NCBI GenBank assembly: GCA_013400115.1
Contig: VXBP01003505.1
Span: 114,472-178,471 of the forward strand
Reading direction: 5' to 3'
Origin: Rhinopomastus cyanomelas
Taxonomy: Eukaryota; Chordata; Aves; Bucerotiformes; Rhinopomastidae
DNA: 64,000 nucleotides
The notes beneath the pieces were generated by a model. The model made no database searches, was not told the origin of the DNA, and was given only the letters and a program-made list of their open reading frames with translations. The position numbers were made by a program, and so were the translations under genes. Shown here one piece after another: positions 1 to 13,600 of the stretch; position 1 is the stretch's first letter; each line of letters starts with the position of its first letter.

Positions 1-39
1 TCGAGGTCCCTTCCAATCCCTAATGATTCCATGATTCTA
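1..39 (+). repeat. CR1 3' tail, type A, cut by window edge
   Basis: Ends with the typical ccaatccctaatgattc and a tattctac-like tail. Confidence 0.9.
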
Positions 40-48
40 CAAGCAGAC

Positions 49-305
49 ACAGAATCATTCAGGTTGGAAAAGACCGAGCTCACTTAGTCCAACCATCAGT
101 CCTACTCTACAAGTTCACCCCTAAACCAGATCCCCCAACACTCTAAGCGTCTTTTACATTCGTCCAGGGATGAGGACTCAACCACCACCCTGGGCAGCCC
201 ATTCCAGTGCCTGATCACTCTTTCCATGAAGAATTTTTTCCTGCCTATATCTAAACCTGCTCGTTTGGAGCCTGAATTCCTTCCCTCTGGTTCTGTCACT
301 AACTA
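49..305 (-). repeat. CR1, type C
   Basis: Reverse orientation, with caggttggaaaagacc and gtccaaccatc. It reads the ORF2 C-terminal motifs HWNGLPRVVVESSS when translated on the minus strand. Confidence 0.9.
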
Positions 306-460
306 ACTGGGACAACATGGCCCATGCACAAGAGACTGGCTGAGAAGTGGAGGCACATGCCCAGGACCTCCAGAGGGGAAGCTTCCCCCCAACCTTAGCT
401 CTGCCTCCTACCCTAGTCCATTTCCATTGTGTTTCATCTGAAAGTGTCACTCCATCCACA

Positions 461-556
461 TAGAATCATTAGGGATTGGAAGGGACCTCGAAAGATCATC
501 TAGTCCAATCCCCCTGACACAGCAGGATCACCTAGATAAAGTCACAGAGTCAGTCA
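461..556 (-). repeat. CR1 3' end, type A
   Basis: Begins catagaatcattagggattg; only about 95 bases of the 3' end remain. Confidence 0.92.
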
Positions 557-1375
557 GGCTTAGACTCTTTTGAGATGACTACCTTTTTAAACAGTGCTGA
601 TCCTGTGAGAGAGACACCCCCAGCTCTGCTGTCTAGGTCATGTGCACCTCATCAGCTTCCTTAATTCCTGACCCCACTCATAGTAAGTGAAAGCCACTAG
701 CAGGAAGAGCTATTGTCAGGAGGCATCTCCTCCATCCTGCTGGCATGGCCTAGGTAAGAAAAGGCAAGGTAGCTGCTACCAAAGAGATGGCAGCTGTCAG
801 GGTGGCCCCAGCCACCACACTTCTCGAAAGACAAGTGTTCAAAGCCCTCTCAGGGCACAGTCAGGACAAGACACCATTTATCTGCCCCAACAGCCTCACT
901 GTTTTCTGAAGGGTTCTCAAACAGCTTCAGGCTGTCCGGGGAGATTACTAAGGCACAAACAACCCATCTGTGCTGAAGAGCAGAGAGTCTGTCCCTCCGT
1001 GGCAGCCTTGGCTGTAGCCGCAATAGCTGGAGGTGCAGCAGTGACCTGAAATGGCAACTCACTTGTAGGCATGGCAACTAATTAAAAACATGGCTAAGCC
1101 TTTTCTGAGCAGACTTCTCAACATCTGTTTGCAGCATAACTGTGCTCTCCTCTTCTCACTGTTTCACATTTACCGGCTTTGTTTGCATTTGCAGCCCATC
1201 CCACACATGCTACTTTCTAGGCTTCTAGGCACAAGGTTTCCAGTAGCTCATTGGGAAACACTTCCCAGGTCCCTCTTCTTTAGCACAGTCAAAGGAACAC
1301 TCAGTTTTCAATTCATCAGCCTCACGGAGTAAGACTGAGATCCTGTAGAAGCAGCAAGGCATTGCACAGGTAAAG

Positions 1376-1457
1376 GTCTAGGTGATCCTGCTGTGTCAGG
1401 GGGATTGGACTAGATGATCTTTTGAGGTCCCTTCCAATCCCTAATGATTCTATGATC
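1376..1457 (+). repeat. CR1 3' end, type A
   Basis: Short 3'-terminal copy ending taatgattctatgatct. Confidence 0.92.
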
Positions 1458-1765
1458 TGCTGCTTACCAGAGCAGGTTTGCAGAAAGAGCAGGTAGGGAA
1501 AATGCAGGAATGGCAGCTCAGACTAGGGCAGATGCTTCAGCTATGAAGTGGTCTCATTTCACTGGGGAGATACCACTGAACAACACTTACTCCTTGTCTA
1601 CACACTTGGTCTAACCCCATTTGTTCCAACAATCACTTCTAAGACACTCCAGAACATGCAGCCACAGTGTTTTGAATGCATGTGGATTTGCTTCTGTTTC
1701 CTAGATAAAGGCACAGAGGATAAAGATGCCATTTTCACATTGGACTTCAGCAAAGAACTGGACTT

Positions 1766-1851
1766 GATCTAGGTGATCCTGCTGTTGCAGGGGGATTGGA
1801 CTAGATGATCTTTCAAGGCCCCTTCCAATCCCTAATGACTCTATGATTCTA
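1766..1851 (+). repeat. CR1 3' end, type A
   Basis: Short 3'-terminal copy ending gactctatgattct. Confidence 0.92.
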
Positions 1852-3039
1852 CACTCCTCTAGCAAACCAAGGTTTTTTAATCCATCTTCTCAAGCTCATG
1901 CTCTTCTCACACATCTGTCCTGTTCCCTTGCCCAACAAACACTCATGTCCTAATTTCTTCTCTAATTTGTTCCCTTTAACTATCCCACACCTACTCTCTG
2001 ACATTAAGAATCACATCACCACCACTCTCCCCACCCTGCTCTTCACTGTACTTCTGCCCAGAGTATCTCCTTTCTAGCAGCTTATCTGGGCAAGAAGGTC
2101 TTTCCCTCCAGCCTGCTGACCTACTTCCTTCTTCTGTCACAAATTCTCCTGCCTAGTTGCTTCCCAGCCTCTCCCTATCTACCTTCCACAATGTTCTCTC
2201 CCAGCTCTCCCTTCAGAGGGGAACCTCTTGACACCCCTCAAGCCAGGAAGAGCTGATAAAGCCAACGCTCACATCACAGGTAAACTCATCTTAGACTCAC
2301 CTGCCAAAAGACATTTGTACATCCCACCCACAAAGTTGAACCGAAAGTTAATCTAAATTTCATTATCTAGGAGAGGAAGAGGCATAATTCTTGATAGAAA
2401 CCCCAACACAAGGTCTTCTGAAGTATAATCAGGTAGAAAGGCACTAGAGGAAAAGCCAAATCCTATAATGATCAGCAAACAGTGCAGCTCTACCCATCTG
2501 TATCTTGGGTAGCTCTGTGCTGCTTGGCTGACCTTTTCCAAAACAGCTCTATCAGCCACATACCCGTGCTGGGAACACTCATCCTCAGCAGGTCAACATG
2601 AGTAGAAGCTAAACAGGGAGAAAAAGGTCTTGATGGAAGCACTGGGAAGCTCTCATAGCAAATGTGCTATCACTATGACTTAAAATAAGTGTATATGTGG
2701 GCTTCACAAATGTCCTAGAATGGGGGAAAAAAAACCCCACATCTTGCTTGCTCCCAACTGTTAACAAATCCCTTCATTTCTCCATCTACTGCTCACCCAG
2801 CCTCCAGCTGATTCATAGCTCAAATTTGTTATTTATTACTATTTCACAAATCAAGAGAGTGTACACCAGAGCTCCCCAGTGCCAGTGAGGGGCAGCCCTG
2901 CTCTCACCACCACCACCCAAGGGTGGCAGTCCTGGTTCACCCAGGAGTGAGCAGCTGTGTTTCATGTCATGAAGTCAGCAGAAAACAGACCCATAAGAAA
3001 CCTAAACAGTTTCTTCTAGCTTAACAAACTGGCTTTTAC

Positions 3040-3437
3040 CTTCCTTATGAGGAGAGGCTGAGGGAGCTGGGTCTCTTGAGCTTGGAAAAGAGGAGCCTGA
3101 GGGGTGACCTCATTAATGTCTACAAATATTTGAAGGGTGGGTGTCAAGAGGATGGAGCCGGGCTGTTCTCAGTGTCATCTAGTGATAGGACGAGGAGCAA
3201 TGGGTGTGAGCTGGAACACAGGAGGTTCCACATCAGTCTGAGAAGGAACTTCTTCCCAGTGAGGGTGACAGAGCCCTAGAACAGGCTGCCCAGGGGGGTT
3301 GTGGAGTCTTTCTCTGGAGGCATTTAAAACCCGCCTGGATGTGTTCCTGTGTGACTCAGTCTAGGTGATCCTGCTGTCTCAGGGGGATTGGGCTGGATGA
3401 TCTTTCGAGGTCCCTTCCAATCCCTAATGATTCTATG
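3040..3437 (+). repeat. CR1, type A, about 400 bp
   Basis: From gaggagaggctgagggagct to taatgattctatga. It encodes degraded ORF2 C-terminal sequence (GLLSLEKRRLRGDLIN type). Confidence 0.95.
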
Positions 3438-3575
3438 ACTTGGCTCACCAAGGCAAGCCACACAAGCATCAAATCAGCACAAGGAAGCACAAGTGGAGGG
3501 GTTTTTTTCCCCACAACATCATGGCACAGGTACCTCCCGAGCTCCGATTTGATCCCCACCACTTGCTCTTTGAAA

Positions 3576-4345
3576 TTCACAGAATAATCATGGTTGGAAA
3601 GGACCTCCTAGGTCACTGAGTCCAACCAGACCCACAACAACAAAAACCCTAAACACCTAAATATCTGACTGATCAACAAACACAAGCTAACCCCCTACCT
3701 CCTGCCACTAGAGCAGAGTGTGAAGCACCATGTCTGCATGTTTCGTAAATGCCTCCAGTGATGAGGACTCAACCCTCTCTCTGGGAAGGTCATTGCAGTG
3801 CCCAAACACTCCTTCTGTAAAGAATCTCTTCCTAATATCCAGTGCAAACCTCCCCTGCCTCAACTTCAGACCATTTCCCCTGGTTTTGTCAGTAGTTACT
3901 AAAGAGAAGAGGCCAACACCCACCTCTCTACAACCTCTTTTCAGGTAGTTGCAGAGGGCAGTGAGACCCCCCCCCCGCCCCCAATCTCAGCCTTCTCTTC
4001 TCCAAATTAATCCTGCCCAGCTCCTTCAGCCCCTCCTCCTCCAACTTGTGCTCTAAAGCCCTCACGAGCTCAGTAGCTCTGCTCTGGACACATTCCAGCA
4101 TCTCAGTGTTTTTTCTATAATGAGGGGCCCAGAACTGAACTCGAGGTGAGGCCTCAAGAGAGGAGTACAAGGACAGAGTAACTTCCCTTCTGCTGACCAC
4201 ACTATTCCTGATCCAGGCCAGCATCCTGTTGGCCCCAGCCACGTAAGCACTTTGCTGGCTCACATTAAGCCAACTGTCTACCAGCACCCCCAGGTCCTTC
4301 TCTGCTGGGCAGCTTTCTAGCCACTCATGCCCAAACCTCTTATTC
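3576..4345 (-). repeat. CR1, older type, about 770 bp
   Basis: The reverse-strand reading shows LNVSQQ, ANRMLAWIRNSV and FWAPHYRKNTEMLECVQ of CR1 ORF2. It contains a poly-C run at about 3967-3985 (presumably secondary). Confidence 0.93.
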
Positions 4346-4591
4346 CATCTTTACCACTGCAAAATTGAAAGATGCCTTCTGCCCACTGCAGCAAAGCTCT
4401 TCACAAAAGTCTCTCCTGATCAGCAGGACTCCCACAGGCATCACCCTACACATAGTTATTGTTGAAGAATCCTACTTATTTGCATCACTTTTCCACTTCC
4501 CCTTTGCCCACTGGCATCTCTACATCTGTTACTGTACCACGAGGAGACTGCAGGATGAGGCCAAGTTACTCTGCAAGAGGTTCTTACTCAC

Positions 4592-4693
4592 TTCTGCTTC
4601 TCTGCCTTGTATTGCTGTGTGCAGTCATCAAAAAGCTTTTGGTTCATCTCCATGAACAGCTTCAGCGCGTTGTAGATCAGCCCGTGGATTGTC
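4592..4693 (-). CDS. PPP2R5D: PPP2R5D coding exon 11 of those visible (last in window)
   Basis: Encodes TIHGLIYNALKLFMEMNQ, then KLFDDCTQQYKAEKQ, ending two bases into a Lys codon. The acceptor is TCCTTTGCAG and the donor GTGAGT. No following exon is recognisable between 4591 and 1, so the remaining C-terminal exons must lie left of the window. Confidence 0.96.
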
Positions 4694-7600
4694 CTGCAAA
4701 GGAGTGAGGAAAGGAGAACAAATCATGGTGGTGTCCCCCAGGCATTTAGTCCTTGAGTTAGCAGCAGAGACAAGAGCTAACAGCAGCAGCAACATGATGG
4801 ATGAGTTTCACGACCCCCTCCTCCACAAATACAACCATCCACCACACAGGGAGAAAGAGAGAAGAAAGAGACCACTGGGACAGGGCTGCTCGACCGTGGT
4901 CAGAGAATGAACACAAGTGTGTTTTCTTGTAGTTAGAAACTGGAATGGAAGTTTGCTAGGGATCTGCTCAGGGCTGCTCTCAAAGGGACTGAACCTAACC
5001 TGGTTTTAGTGCTGCTCACGATTCACTTTGTACAAGCAGTGACTTTTTTGGGTTGCCCAGGATTCAGCAATGAGCTTGGCCACCGAGCTGCCCAAGACAC
5101 AGCCACCCTGGCACCCTGGGAACCAGCACAAAGGAAACAACAGTTGAAAGGCCAACTTTCTGCCAAGTTTACAGACAGGTTGCACTGTAGGTGAGCTCTC
5201 TCCGGGACAAAGTGAAGCTGTCTCTGGAATAACTGACCCAGAAGCAAAAGACAAGAGCCTCAGTAGGCTGAGCTTTGTGCCTCACCAGCTTTACAGATGG
5301 AATGAGATCCACACTCCTGCTGGACTCATGCAGACTGCCTGACAAAGTGCTGGAATAGATGAGTTTTGAGAAAGAAGAGGAGGATCTGAGGTACTCAGTC
5401 TGGGCTTGATGGTCTTAGAGGTCTTTTCCAGCCTCAGTAACTCTGATCTGTGCTGAGAAGTTGTGGGTAATGCTAAAACAAAAGCAAGGAGAAGCAAGAG
5501 GGAAAACACCTTCAGGATTTCTGCCTTACCACTGGGAAGGAGACAAGAAGAAAAGACAGAAGCTGCAGAATCATGAACCTTGGCTGGTGCAAGGGAACTG
5601 AACCCTGGCAAAGGGTTTCAGGCAAGAACATGAAGTTCTTTCTGAGCTCTGATCAAGAGGAGCAGTAACACCGAGTGTGTCTGTGCAGGTGTCACACATA
5701 TGTCTGTGTGCACACACATCACACGTGTGTGTGTGTGTGTGCAGGTATGTGCCTGCACGCATCTGTTGGAGCACACGTGCACCCACCTGGGTGTTGGTGA
5801 TTGTTCACATCTACACACCTTTTTCTAACCTCTAGAGAGCCCTTGAATAGTGGCTCAAGTTCATGCTTCGTGACGCAATGAAGAGAAGGAAGCAATCAAA
5901 CAGCAGACCAGTGGGGAGATCTCCACAAACAAGTTCCACCTCATAAACCTGTCTGTGCTACCACAGCACAGTCTCAAGGCCCAGACTCCCTAGAAATAAT
6001 TCTTTTGCTTTTTTCTATCTTCTAGAACAGGGGAAATCAACTTGCTTTTCATTCCATGTGGTTTGTCCTGGAAGATTTCAGGATACCTAAAAGGAGGGCT
6101 TTAGCTAATTCATTGGTGAGTTTTACAGCTTGAATTAAGTAAGGAATCAGCTGAAGAAGCAGGTGGAAGAGAGTTGATGGGAAAGTCACAGAACAGCCTA
6201 GCATTGAGGGATCTGACCCAGAGGGCAATAACTTGCCACAGGACATGTGTCCAGTTAGTGGTTTCTCTGTTCTTCCTGCACTAAAGGAGTCAAGTACTGC
6301 ATTTGCCAAGGTTTCTGTCACAGAGAACAAATGGGTGACCATCAGCTAACAGGCAGCCAGAAGGCAGCTGGAAGACTTGCTGTGTGATTCCAAGACACCG
6401 GTGGCAAAACATGCAAGTATCAAACTCTGAGTAGGCTCCATGGCCCCAGGATGGATCGCTGCAGGTGCCTGACCCCTTTGCAGGAGGCCACTATGGTTTG
6501 CTGTGACTCTTTGCCACTCTGATGCAACTACAACCTCTCTGGCTCAGCACCTGGTGTCACTGAGCCCCAAGACTGTAGCAGCGTGCCCCAAGACTGCCAG
6601 TAGGTCAAGTGATCCTGCATGCACAGCGAGTGCCAGGGTGTGGGGAAAGACCTACTTGTTCCAGTGGCTCTTGGAGTTCTTGTAGAGTGCTGGAAACATG
6701 ATGGGGAGAATTTTGGCTGCGTTATCGCTGATCAGGCTCATGATATATTCGTTGTTCCAATAGTACAGAGCTCGTTCTGCCACCTGCAGTGGGAGAGAAA
6801 ATCATCCTTGGAGAGGCTCCTTCCAGGAGCTGTGGTGCACAGGGAGACTGCAGTGCTGAGATCAGAGCTTGCCACCACCCAGCCAAGCAGTAAACGCTTC
6901 CCCACGGCGTGGGCAGCGGGGCTGACTTCTGCCAACTCCAACTAGGCCATTCATCCCTGCTGCCCAGACTTCTTTCCCTTAACCTCTGCCAGACACCTTC
7001 CTGGGGAAAGCCTCAGGTTCTTGACCAGGCAAGCCTACCCCCACCAGACTGGTGACTCCAACACCCTTCACACGACACTTGAGGACAGTAGTGTCATCTG
7101 CTCCAGGTCCCAGATCAAAGTAGCTCCAAGTCTCCTTCACTTCGTCAGGCTGCCCTCTGTAAGACACTGTCCCTCCCATTCCTCCCTGGCCTTCCTCACA
7201 GCAGGATCTCTCTGGGCTTTGGAAAATGCTTCAGTCACGAGGCCCATCATTCACCCCTCTGACTTAGTAAACATGAAAACAGAGTAAATTTTGGGGCAGC
7301 CATCTTACTCTAACATGACAAGTTTCTACACAGCAATAGATTCCACCACAATTCTTCCTACACAACCACAAATCTGGGCAAAGCAGATCACTGGGCTAAT
7401 TTCTGCACGCACTTCTAGCTTGAAAAGAGCTTAAAACCCCAGGAAGAGCCATCCAGTTTCAGTTCTGTATTTCAAATACCAAAGACCTCACCACATCCCT
7501 TTAATGTGTTGTGCCATGCGAGTTATCAAAGCCAGACTCGCCCCGTGTTCGCTTAACCTAGCTTTGGTTTCCAGTCATTTGATCTTGAGGCTTTATCTGT

Positions 7601-10600
7601 TAGATTAACACAGAGTTCACTCAGAAAACTCTGCCCCACCAACGTGTACAGGCTGAGGAGTCATTCCCTGGTTTTGCTCAGGCAAACTGCAGACGTGGTT
7701 CAGCCTGACTGCATGGGACACCTTTGGTGTTAGTTAAGTGTCTGCACCTTGTCCAGGTCTTTCTTGTTTTGTTAAAGAATCAACAGCAGATAAGAGCTGC
7801 TGTCAGGTACAGGATGGATATAGGAGAAGGACCTTCTTCCCAGTGAGGGTGACAGAGCACTGGAAGGGGCTGCCCAGGGGGGTTGTGGAGTCTCCTTCTC
7901 TGGCGATGTTTAAAACCCACCTGGATGTGTTCCTGTGTGACTTGGTCTGGGTGATCCTGCTGTGTCAGGGGGATTGGACTGGATGATCTTTCGGGGTCCC
8001 TTCCAATCCCTAATGATTCTATGATTCCATGATCTCCTGCAGTCCTTGCCTTTCTTTACTCAAGCTGCTTAGCTCCCTGTAGTAGCTCTTTCTACATCCA
8101 AAGGTTCTCATCACCACACCAGTAATCCATGTCCAACTGGTTTTCATCAGGCTATGCCAGTCCTTTCCAGGAAACAGTGATCTTTTACATACACAAAGGA
8201 CCTGGTCTGACCTAATTTTTGGCTTGTAAACACGTGACTTTGCACTTCTCTGTCCCAAGAGGACAAACTGAAGGCAGTCTGCCTCACTGTGCAGTCACAC
8301 TCACTCCAAGGGAGGGCTGTGTGACTATTTAACACCCCATCCATACATGGGGTCAGCTCTGTGCTTTCTGGATATTCTTCATAGCAACCTAAACCAGGGA
8401 GCCAAAGACTTCTGCTAGGAGGTACTAGCAGGTCCTACCACCTTGGGCATTTTAAAGGTTAGGACTGAAAACTACACAGATTCTACTAGCCTGGTACCAG
8501 AGCCAGCTTTCCTTCAGCAGGAGCAAGAAAGAAGCACACTTGTGCAGTCTTTCAGTTCACCTCACTCTGTCTTTACCACCTAGCCCAGAATACTACAAAG
8601 CACTTCCTCTGCAACACTCTTTATGGTTGGCCTCCCTCCAAAACTGCAGCCAGCATGGTTGTGCTGCAACAGGGTGACACTGGACGGATCCCCTGTGTTT
8701 GCTAGGAGACAGCAGAGGACCTCTGCTCCAGTCTGCTGCAGCAGCATAGTGCAGAAGGAGAGGCTCCACCAATCTGCTTTGTCCCAACCCTGAGCTGCAA
8801 CCCACCTGGAAGTGTGGGCTGGAGACACACTTAGCCAACTGCCTGAACAAGGGCTCCATAACTTTCACAAACTCAGATGGTTCAATCACGTCCAGGATCT
8901 CCTCCAGCTCATTTAAAAACATCACTTCCTTGGGACTGTGAGTTTTCGGCCAGAACTTCAGCAAGCCCACAATCACCTGAGTGGGGAGGGTACAGAGACA
9001 GTGTTAGAGGCTGAGAGTTAAATATCAACTGTGAAATCAGTGTTTTAAGGGTCTGGTCACAATGGCAGAGGGGAGGAAATAACAGAAGAGTCTCAGAAAG
9101 TTGGGGTAGGTTATGAGGAAAGAAAGAAAAGCCCAAACTCTACCAGATTACACTCAAGAGCACAGCTCTGCCCAGGGTTCTACAATTCTGTGCTGCAAGT
9201 GCCCAGCTTAGAGCTACTTCCCCCCCTAAACAGTTTAATGTGGAAGGCTCAAACCAGAGTGGGCAGCAGCTGGCAGATGGTGCACAGCAACCGTGGAAGA
9301 TCAACTGCTGAAAGTGGAAATGCTAAGGAGAGGGTCACTGAGGAATCACTTATTCACTACCCCACAGGGCCTGAACACCGGGGAGTACCCAAACAAGTCA
9401 ACAAGCAGCTTTGGCACAAAGAAAAGTATAATTTCACATGAATGCTCGTTCCTGCAAGACTTTGTGGAGACTCAGTCTGTAGAAGGGAGGTGGGTCTCTT
9501 GAGCTTGGAAAAAGGAGACTGAGGAGTGACCTCATGAATGTTGATAAATATGTGAAGGGTGGGTGTCAGGAGGATGGAGCCAGGCTCTGCTCAGGGGCAC
9601 CCAATGACAGGACAACAGGCGTGAGCTGGAACACAGGAGGTTCCACATCAGTGTGAGAAGGACCTTCTTCCCAGTGAGGGTGCCAGAGCCCTGGAAGGGG
9701 CTGCCCAGAGGAGTTGTGGAGTCTCCTTCTCTGGAGATGTTCAAAACCCACCTGAACATGTTCCTGTGTGACTTGGTCTAGGTGGTCCTGCTGTAGCAGG
9801 GGGATTGGACTAGATGATCTTCCAAGGTCCCTTCCAATCCCTAATGATTCTAACCTGATCCTGAAGCTAGCACTCAGGAGGAAGGTCACAGGACAGGAGG
9901 GACAGCAGTGGGCAACACAACAGTTAAGACTACATACATCTGGGGATTGTTTCCACCAACTCAAGGCTTGAAAAAAGTTTGGTGCCCTCAGTGTTCATTG
10001 CTACTCAGGTAATTCTGAGAAGAGTTAGCTTCAGTGACACAGCTGGTGCAAGGTGTGTTGAGTCTGTCTTTGCTGCTGCTGAGCACATCTGCTGCCTTTC
10101 TCACCAGGCAGTCATTCTGACTGCTGTTAACACAAGAGCTACCATGGCAAGCCTTGCTGTGCAAGCTTCTGGGAGGCCACTCTAAGCAAACAAGGGCCCA
10201 CTGAGAGATCTGACCTCCTTCCAGCACTGGTGGCAATATCTAACAGTGTGTTCAGAGCCTTGCTGGGGCATGAGCCCTGCAAGTCTTTGACCCTTCAATA
10301 ACCCAGGCATCTCCAGGAGGCTATTCAAGAGCTTCACAAGTGGGATGCTGTGGCAGCGTGGCCCTGGTAGGTCTGGTGGAGACCACAATACCTGCTGAAG
10401 GCAATGACATGAGGTCATTCCACTGCTTTCCACGAATGCCAAAACAGAGCCAGGTCTCTAATCCAGAGGCTGCTACACCATTACCAAGGAAGCAGTGACA
10501 AGCTATGGAGCTTTACTACTTGAACAAGCTGCAAAATGAATCATGGAAATATTGACAGACTTCTAGTTCTCTCTTCCTCTCACCCTACAGCAAGTGCTTT

Positions 10601-13600
10601 GGCAGGAGCCTGTTGGGCTGGATGTCAGCCACAGGAAGTGCTCAGCACAGCCAGGAAGCTACTTCAGGGAGTTTGTTTCGGAGCAGGCTTTTGGGAACAC
10701 AGGAAATGGAAGACCCACATTTAAAGGAAAAGCTGGGAGGTCTGCTCCAGCAGTGCTGGTGTCAGAAAGCTGACAAAAGCTAACCAGACTCCATCAAGCA
10801 CATTTAGACTCCCCACAAACGCACACACTTCAGCCAGAGAACAGAACAACCTCAGCTAGCATTACTCATTAAAATGCTCACACTTTCTGGTGCTCTCAGC
10901 TCCAGTGACACAAGCACATGTTCTTTGGCCATCTGCTGTTTTGAGACTGCAAAGCTCAGCTCTGTAGAAGACATTTCCTGGCCTGCAGTGGGTGGAGAAA
11001 CACTTGTCTCCTGCTTGCACTCACTGCCAAGCCAGCATATACCCTCGTTAACACTGTGCAACCAGTAATTGGAAAATGTGAGGTTCCAATCTACACTGTT
11101 CACACATTTTAGAACCTGCTGTTTCCCAGCTCTGCATCCTGAAGGCAAGTGTCTGCAGTGTGACAATGCTATGGAGGTAGCAAACTGATACTAGAGCAGG
11201 AAGAACACTTGCACCAAGGAACAGTGGCTTGCCTAAGGAGACCTTTGTGTCCCAGATTCCTAATCTCATCACCAGTTTTTCAGACAACTCTGGCAGTCTG
11301 GAGTGAACTCTTACTCTTTCAGAGCCTGCACAAGCTCATGCTGGCTCCAGCAGGTCTGAGATGACCACATGTTTTGTCTCTGCCCAAAGAGTACCAGGCA
11401 AACACTGCAAACGATCAACTCCCAGTCCCTTCCACCATTTTTAATCACTCTTGCTGTACTTTAAGGAAGCTATGAAGCTTTTTGGGACTGACACACAGAG
11501 GTTAAGTAAGGTTACTCACTGGCTCTGTCAAGCTGCTGTCCTTCTCCAAGAACTGTACAACACAGTATGCCAACTGTAGGAAAAAACAACAGAAAGATTA
11601 GAGCTTCCTCAAGTTTACCTGAGGATAAAGTGCTGCCACCACTACTCTAGGCTGGGAGTCATGTTATGTCCTCCACAACGTGCATGATGAGCAGACAGTT
11701 GCAGCTTCACATGAATCCAGTTCTTCTGATGTCAAGGGAAGGTTCATTAATGTTTATAAACATGTGTAGGGTGGGTGCCAGGAGGATGGAGCCAGGCTCT
11801 GCTCAGTGTCATCTAATGATAGGACAAGGGACAACGGGTGTGAGCTGGAACAGAGGAGGTTCCACATCAATGTGAGAAGGAACTTCTTCCCAGTGAGGGT
11901 GCCAGAGCACTGGAAGGGGCTGCCCAGGGGGGTTGTGGAATCTCCTTCTCTGGAGACGTTTAAAACCTGCCTGGATGTGTTCCTGTGTGACTTGGTCTAG
12001 GTGATCCTGCTCCGGCAGGGGGGTTGGACTAGATGATCTTCCAAGGTCCCTTCCAATCCCTAACGTTCTGCAATTCTGTGATTCTAAGACCAAACAGGCA
12101 GGACCAGAGCTCAGGACATTTGTCCAGGATGAAGGATCAAACCTGAGCCACCTAGAGCAGCCTGCAGCTAATACTTCCCATGAGAACAAACAAACCTGAC
12201 TATCAAAGTGCAGCCTCATCAAAACAAACCTGGGAGAACAGACACTGCTGCTCAACACCCATATTTTCTTCACCTCCTAGCCCAAGCCACAATCTCTGCT
12301 CTTCTATTATGTAGTCTAAATTGGAAGAAATTAATTTCTATGGCAGCCTAGCACAGATTTCTCTGCGTATCTCCGTGGTGACTAACAGGTGACGCACCGC
12401 ACACACCAGCTGATGACTGCAGCTTGGAATTTTACCTCTCTGGTTTCAGCAGCGCCCCAATATTTCAGTACCTTGCAGCACAGAAAGGCAAAGCAAGCCA
12501 CAGCATTAAATCATCAGGAAATGACAGGATACCCTCCTATCAGCCCGTGGCAAAAGCCACATGCATATACATACAGGTCCAGACACGGCAAGGCTGGGAC
12601 AAACCACTGCAGTGAGGGACTAGTGCAAAGACCAAGGCATCAAAAATCTTTGCACAACAGATCACAGGATCACCATGGCTGGAAAAGACCTCCAGGATCA
12701 CGAAGTCCAGCCCTCATCCAAACAGCTCCCTAACCCCTACACCATGGGGCCTCAAGTGCTCCAGCTACTCTGTTTTGAAACCCCTCCAGGGATGGGGTCT
12801 CCACCACCTCCCTGGGCAGCCTCTTCCAATGCCCAAGCACTCTCTCAGGAAAGAGATGCTTCCTGATCCAATCTAAACCTCTCCTATGCAACTTGAGGCC
12901 ATTTCCCTCATCCTACACAGCAATGCAGCCCAGGGAACAAGCCAGCCTGAACAACAGCTTTTGCAAGAATCACATTCTGCCCGTGCACTTGAAGCACTTC
13001 TCACCTGCGGGTGGTAGACACTGAGAGACTTCACCTTGTGCAGTGGTAACAAGACTCTGATGAGGAACATCTTGTGCTCTTCCTTCAGAGGCAAAGCAAA
13101 CCCATTGATTATGCTGCCAAGAAACAAGAGTCTCATTAACATCTTTACCCTACAGAAGGACAGTACTCTCACCTCAAACGAATCAATGGCTCGCCCCAGC
13201 TCTCACTAATCGCTTGAGAAAGCGCCAACCAGAAGCGTGGCTGATGAGGCCCAACCTGGGTACCACATCAGGGAAGGGTGCTTCCAGACACTTAAACAGA
13301 ACCTCTGAGGAAGGCCAGCACAGAAGCAGCCCAGCCCTCAGAGCCTGTGCTTTACAGAACAGGAGGATGGTGCCATGGAGGAGGCCACCCACTGCTAAGG
13401 CTAAGAATCCTTACTGCCTGCTAAGTGTTGTAAGAAAATCAAGCAAACAGGAAACAACTCTGAGGCTGAGAAGGCTACCACTGTATTTAGTGGCAGGTTG
13501 GAGAGTACTTTCACTGTGTGTTTCATCAGACAGATGTCTGGGATGGGTGGCTCCTGCAAGAACTGCTGAACTGCCATCTCACGCAGCCCACCGAGCTAGG

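Larger units (their letters stand above)
1..4591 (-). other. PPP2R5D: PPP2R5D intron, open at the left edge
   Basis: Intron sequence downstream of the last visible exon. It contains CR1 pieces (listed separately) and no exon I can recognise on either strand. The stretches 571-1375 and 1852-3039 hold nothing beyond ordinary, partly pyrimidine-rich intron sequence. Confidence 0.7.
4694..6655 (-). other. PPP2R5D: PPP2R5D intron
   Basis: About 2.0 kb. It contains a short CR1 tail (5395-5452) and a TG-rich microsatellite (5686-5775). Nothing else is recognisable. Confidence 0.85.
11574..13004 (-). other. PPP2R5D: PPP2R5D intron
   Basis: About 1.4 kb with two CR1 copies of different type and orientation (11738-12086 plus, 12660-12920 minus). 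Confidence 0.85.

Noticed and set aside
3708..4287. Open frames that resemble a real protein in several places of the window
   Set aside because: The shared motifs (for example FWAPHY and GLFSLEKRRLRGDL types) are the C-terminal part of CR1 ORF2, so these are repeat fragments rather than host genes.
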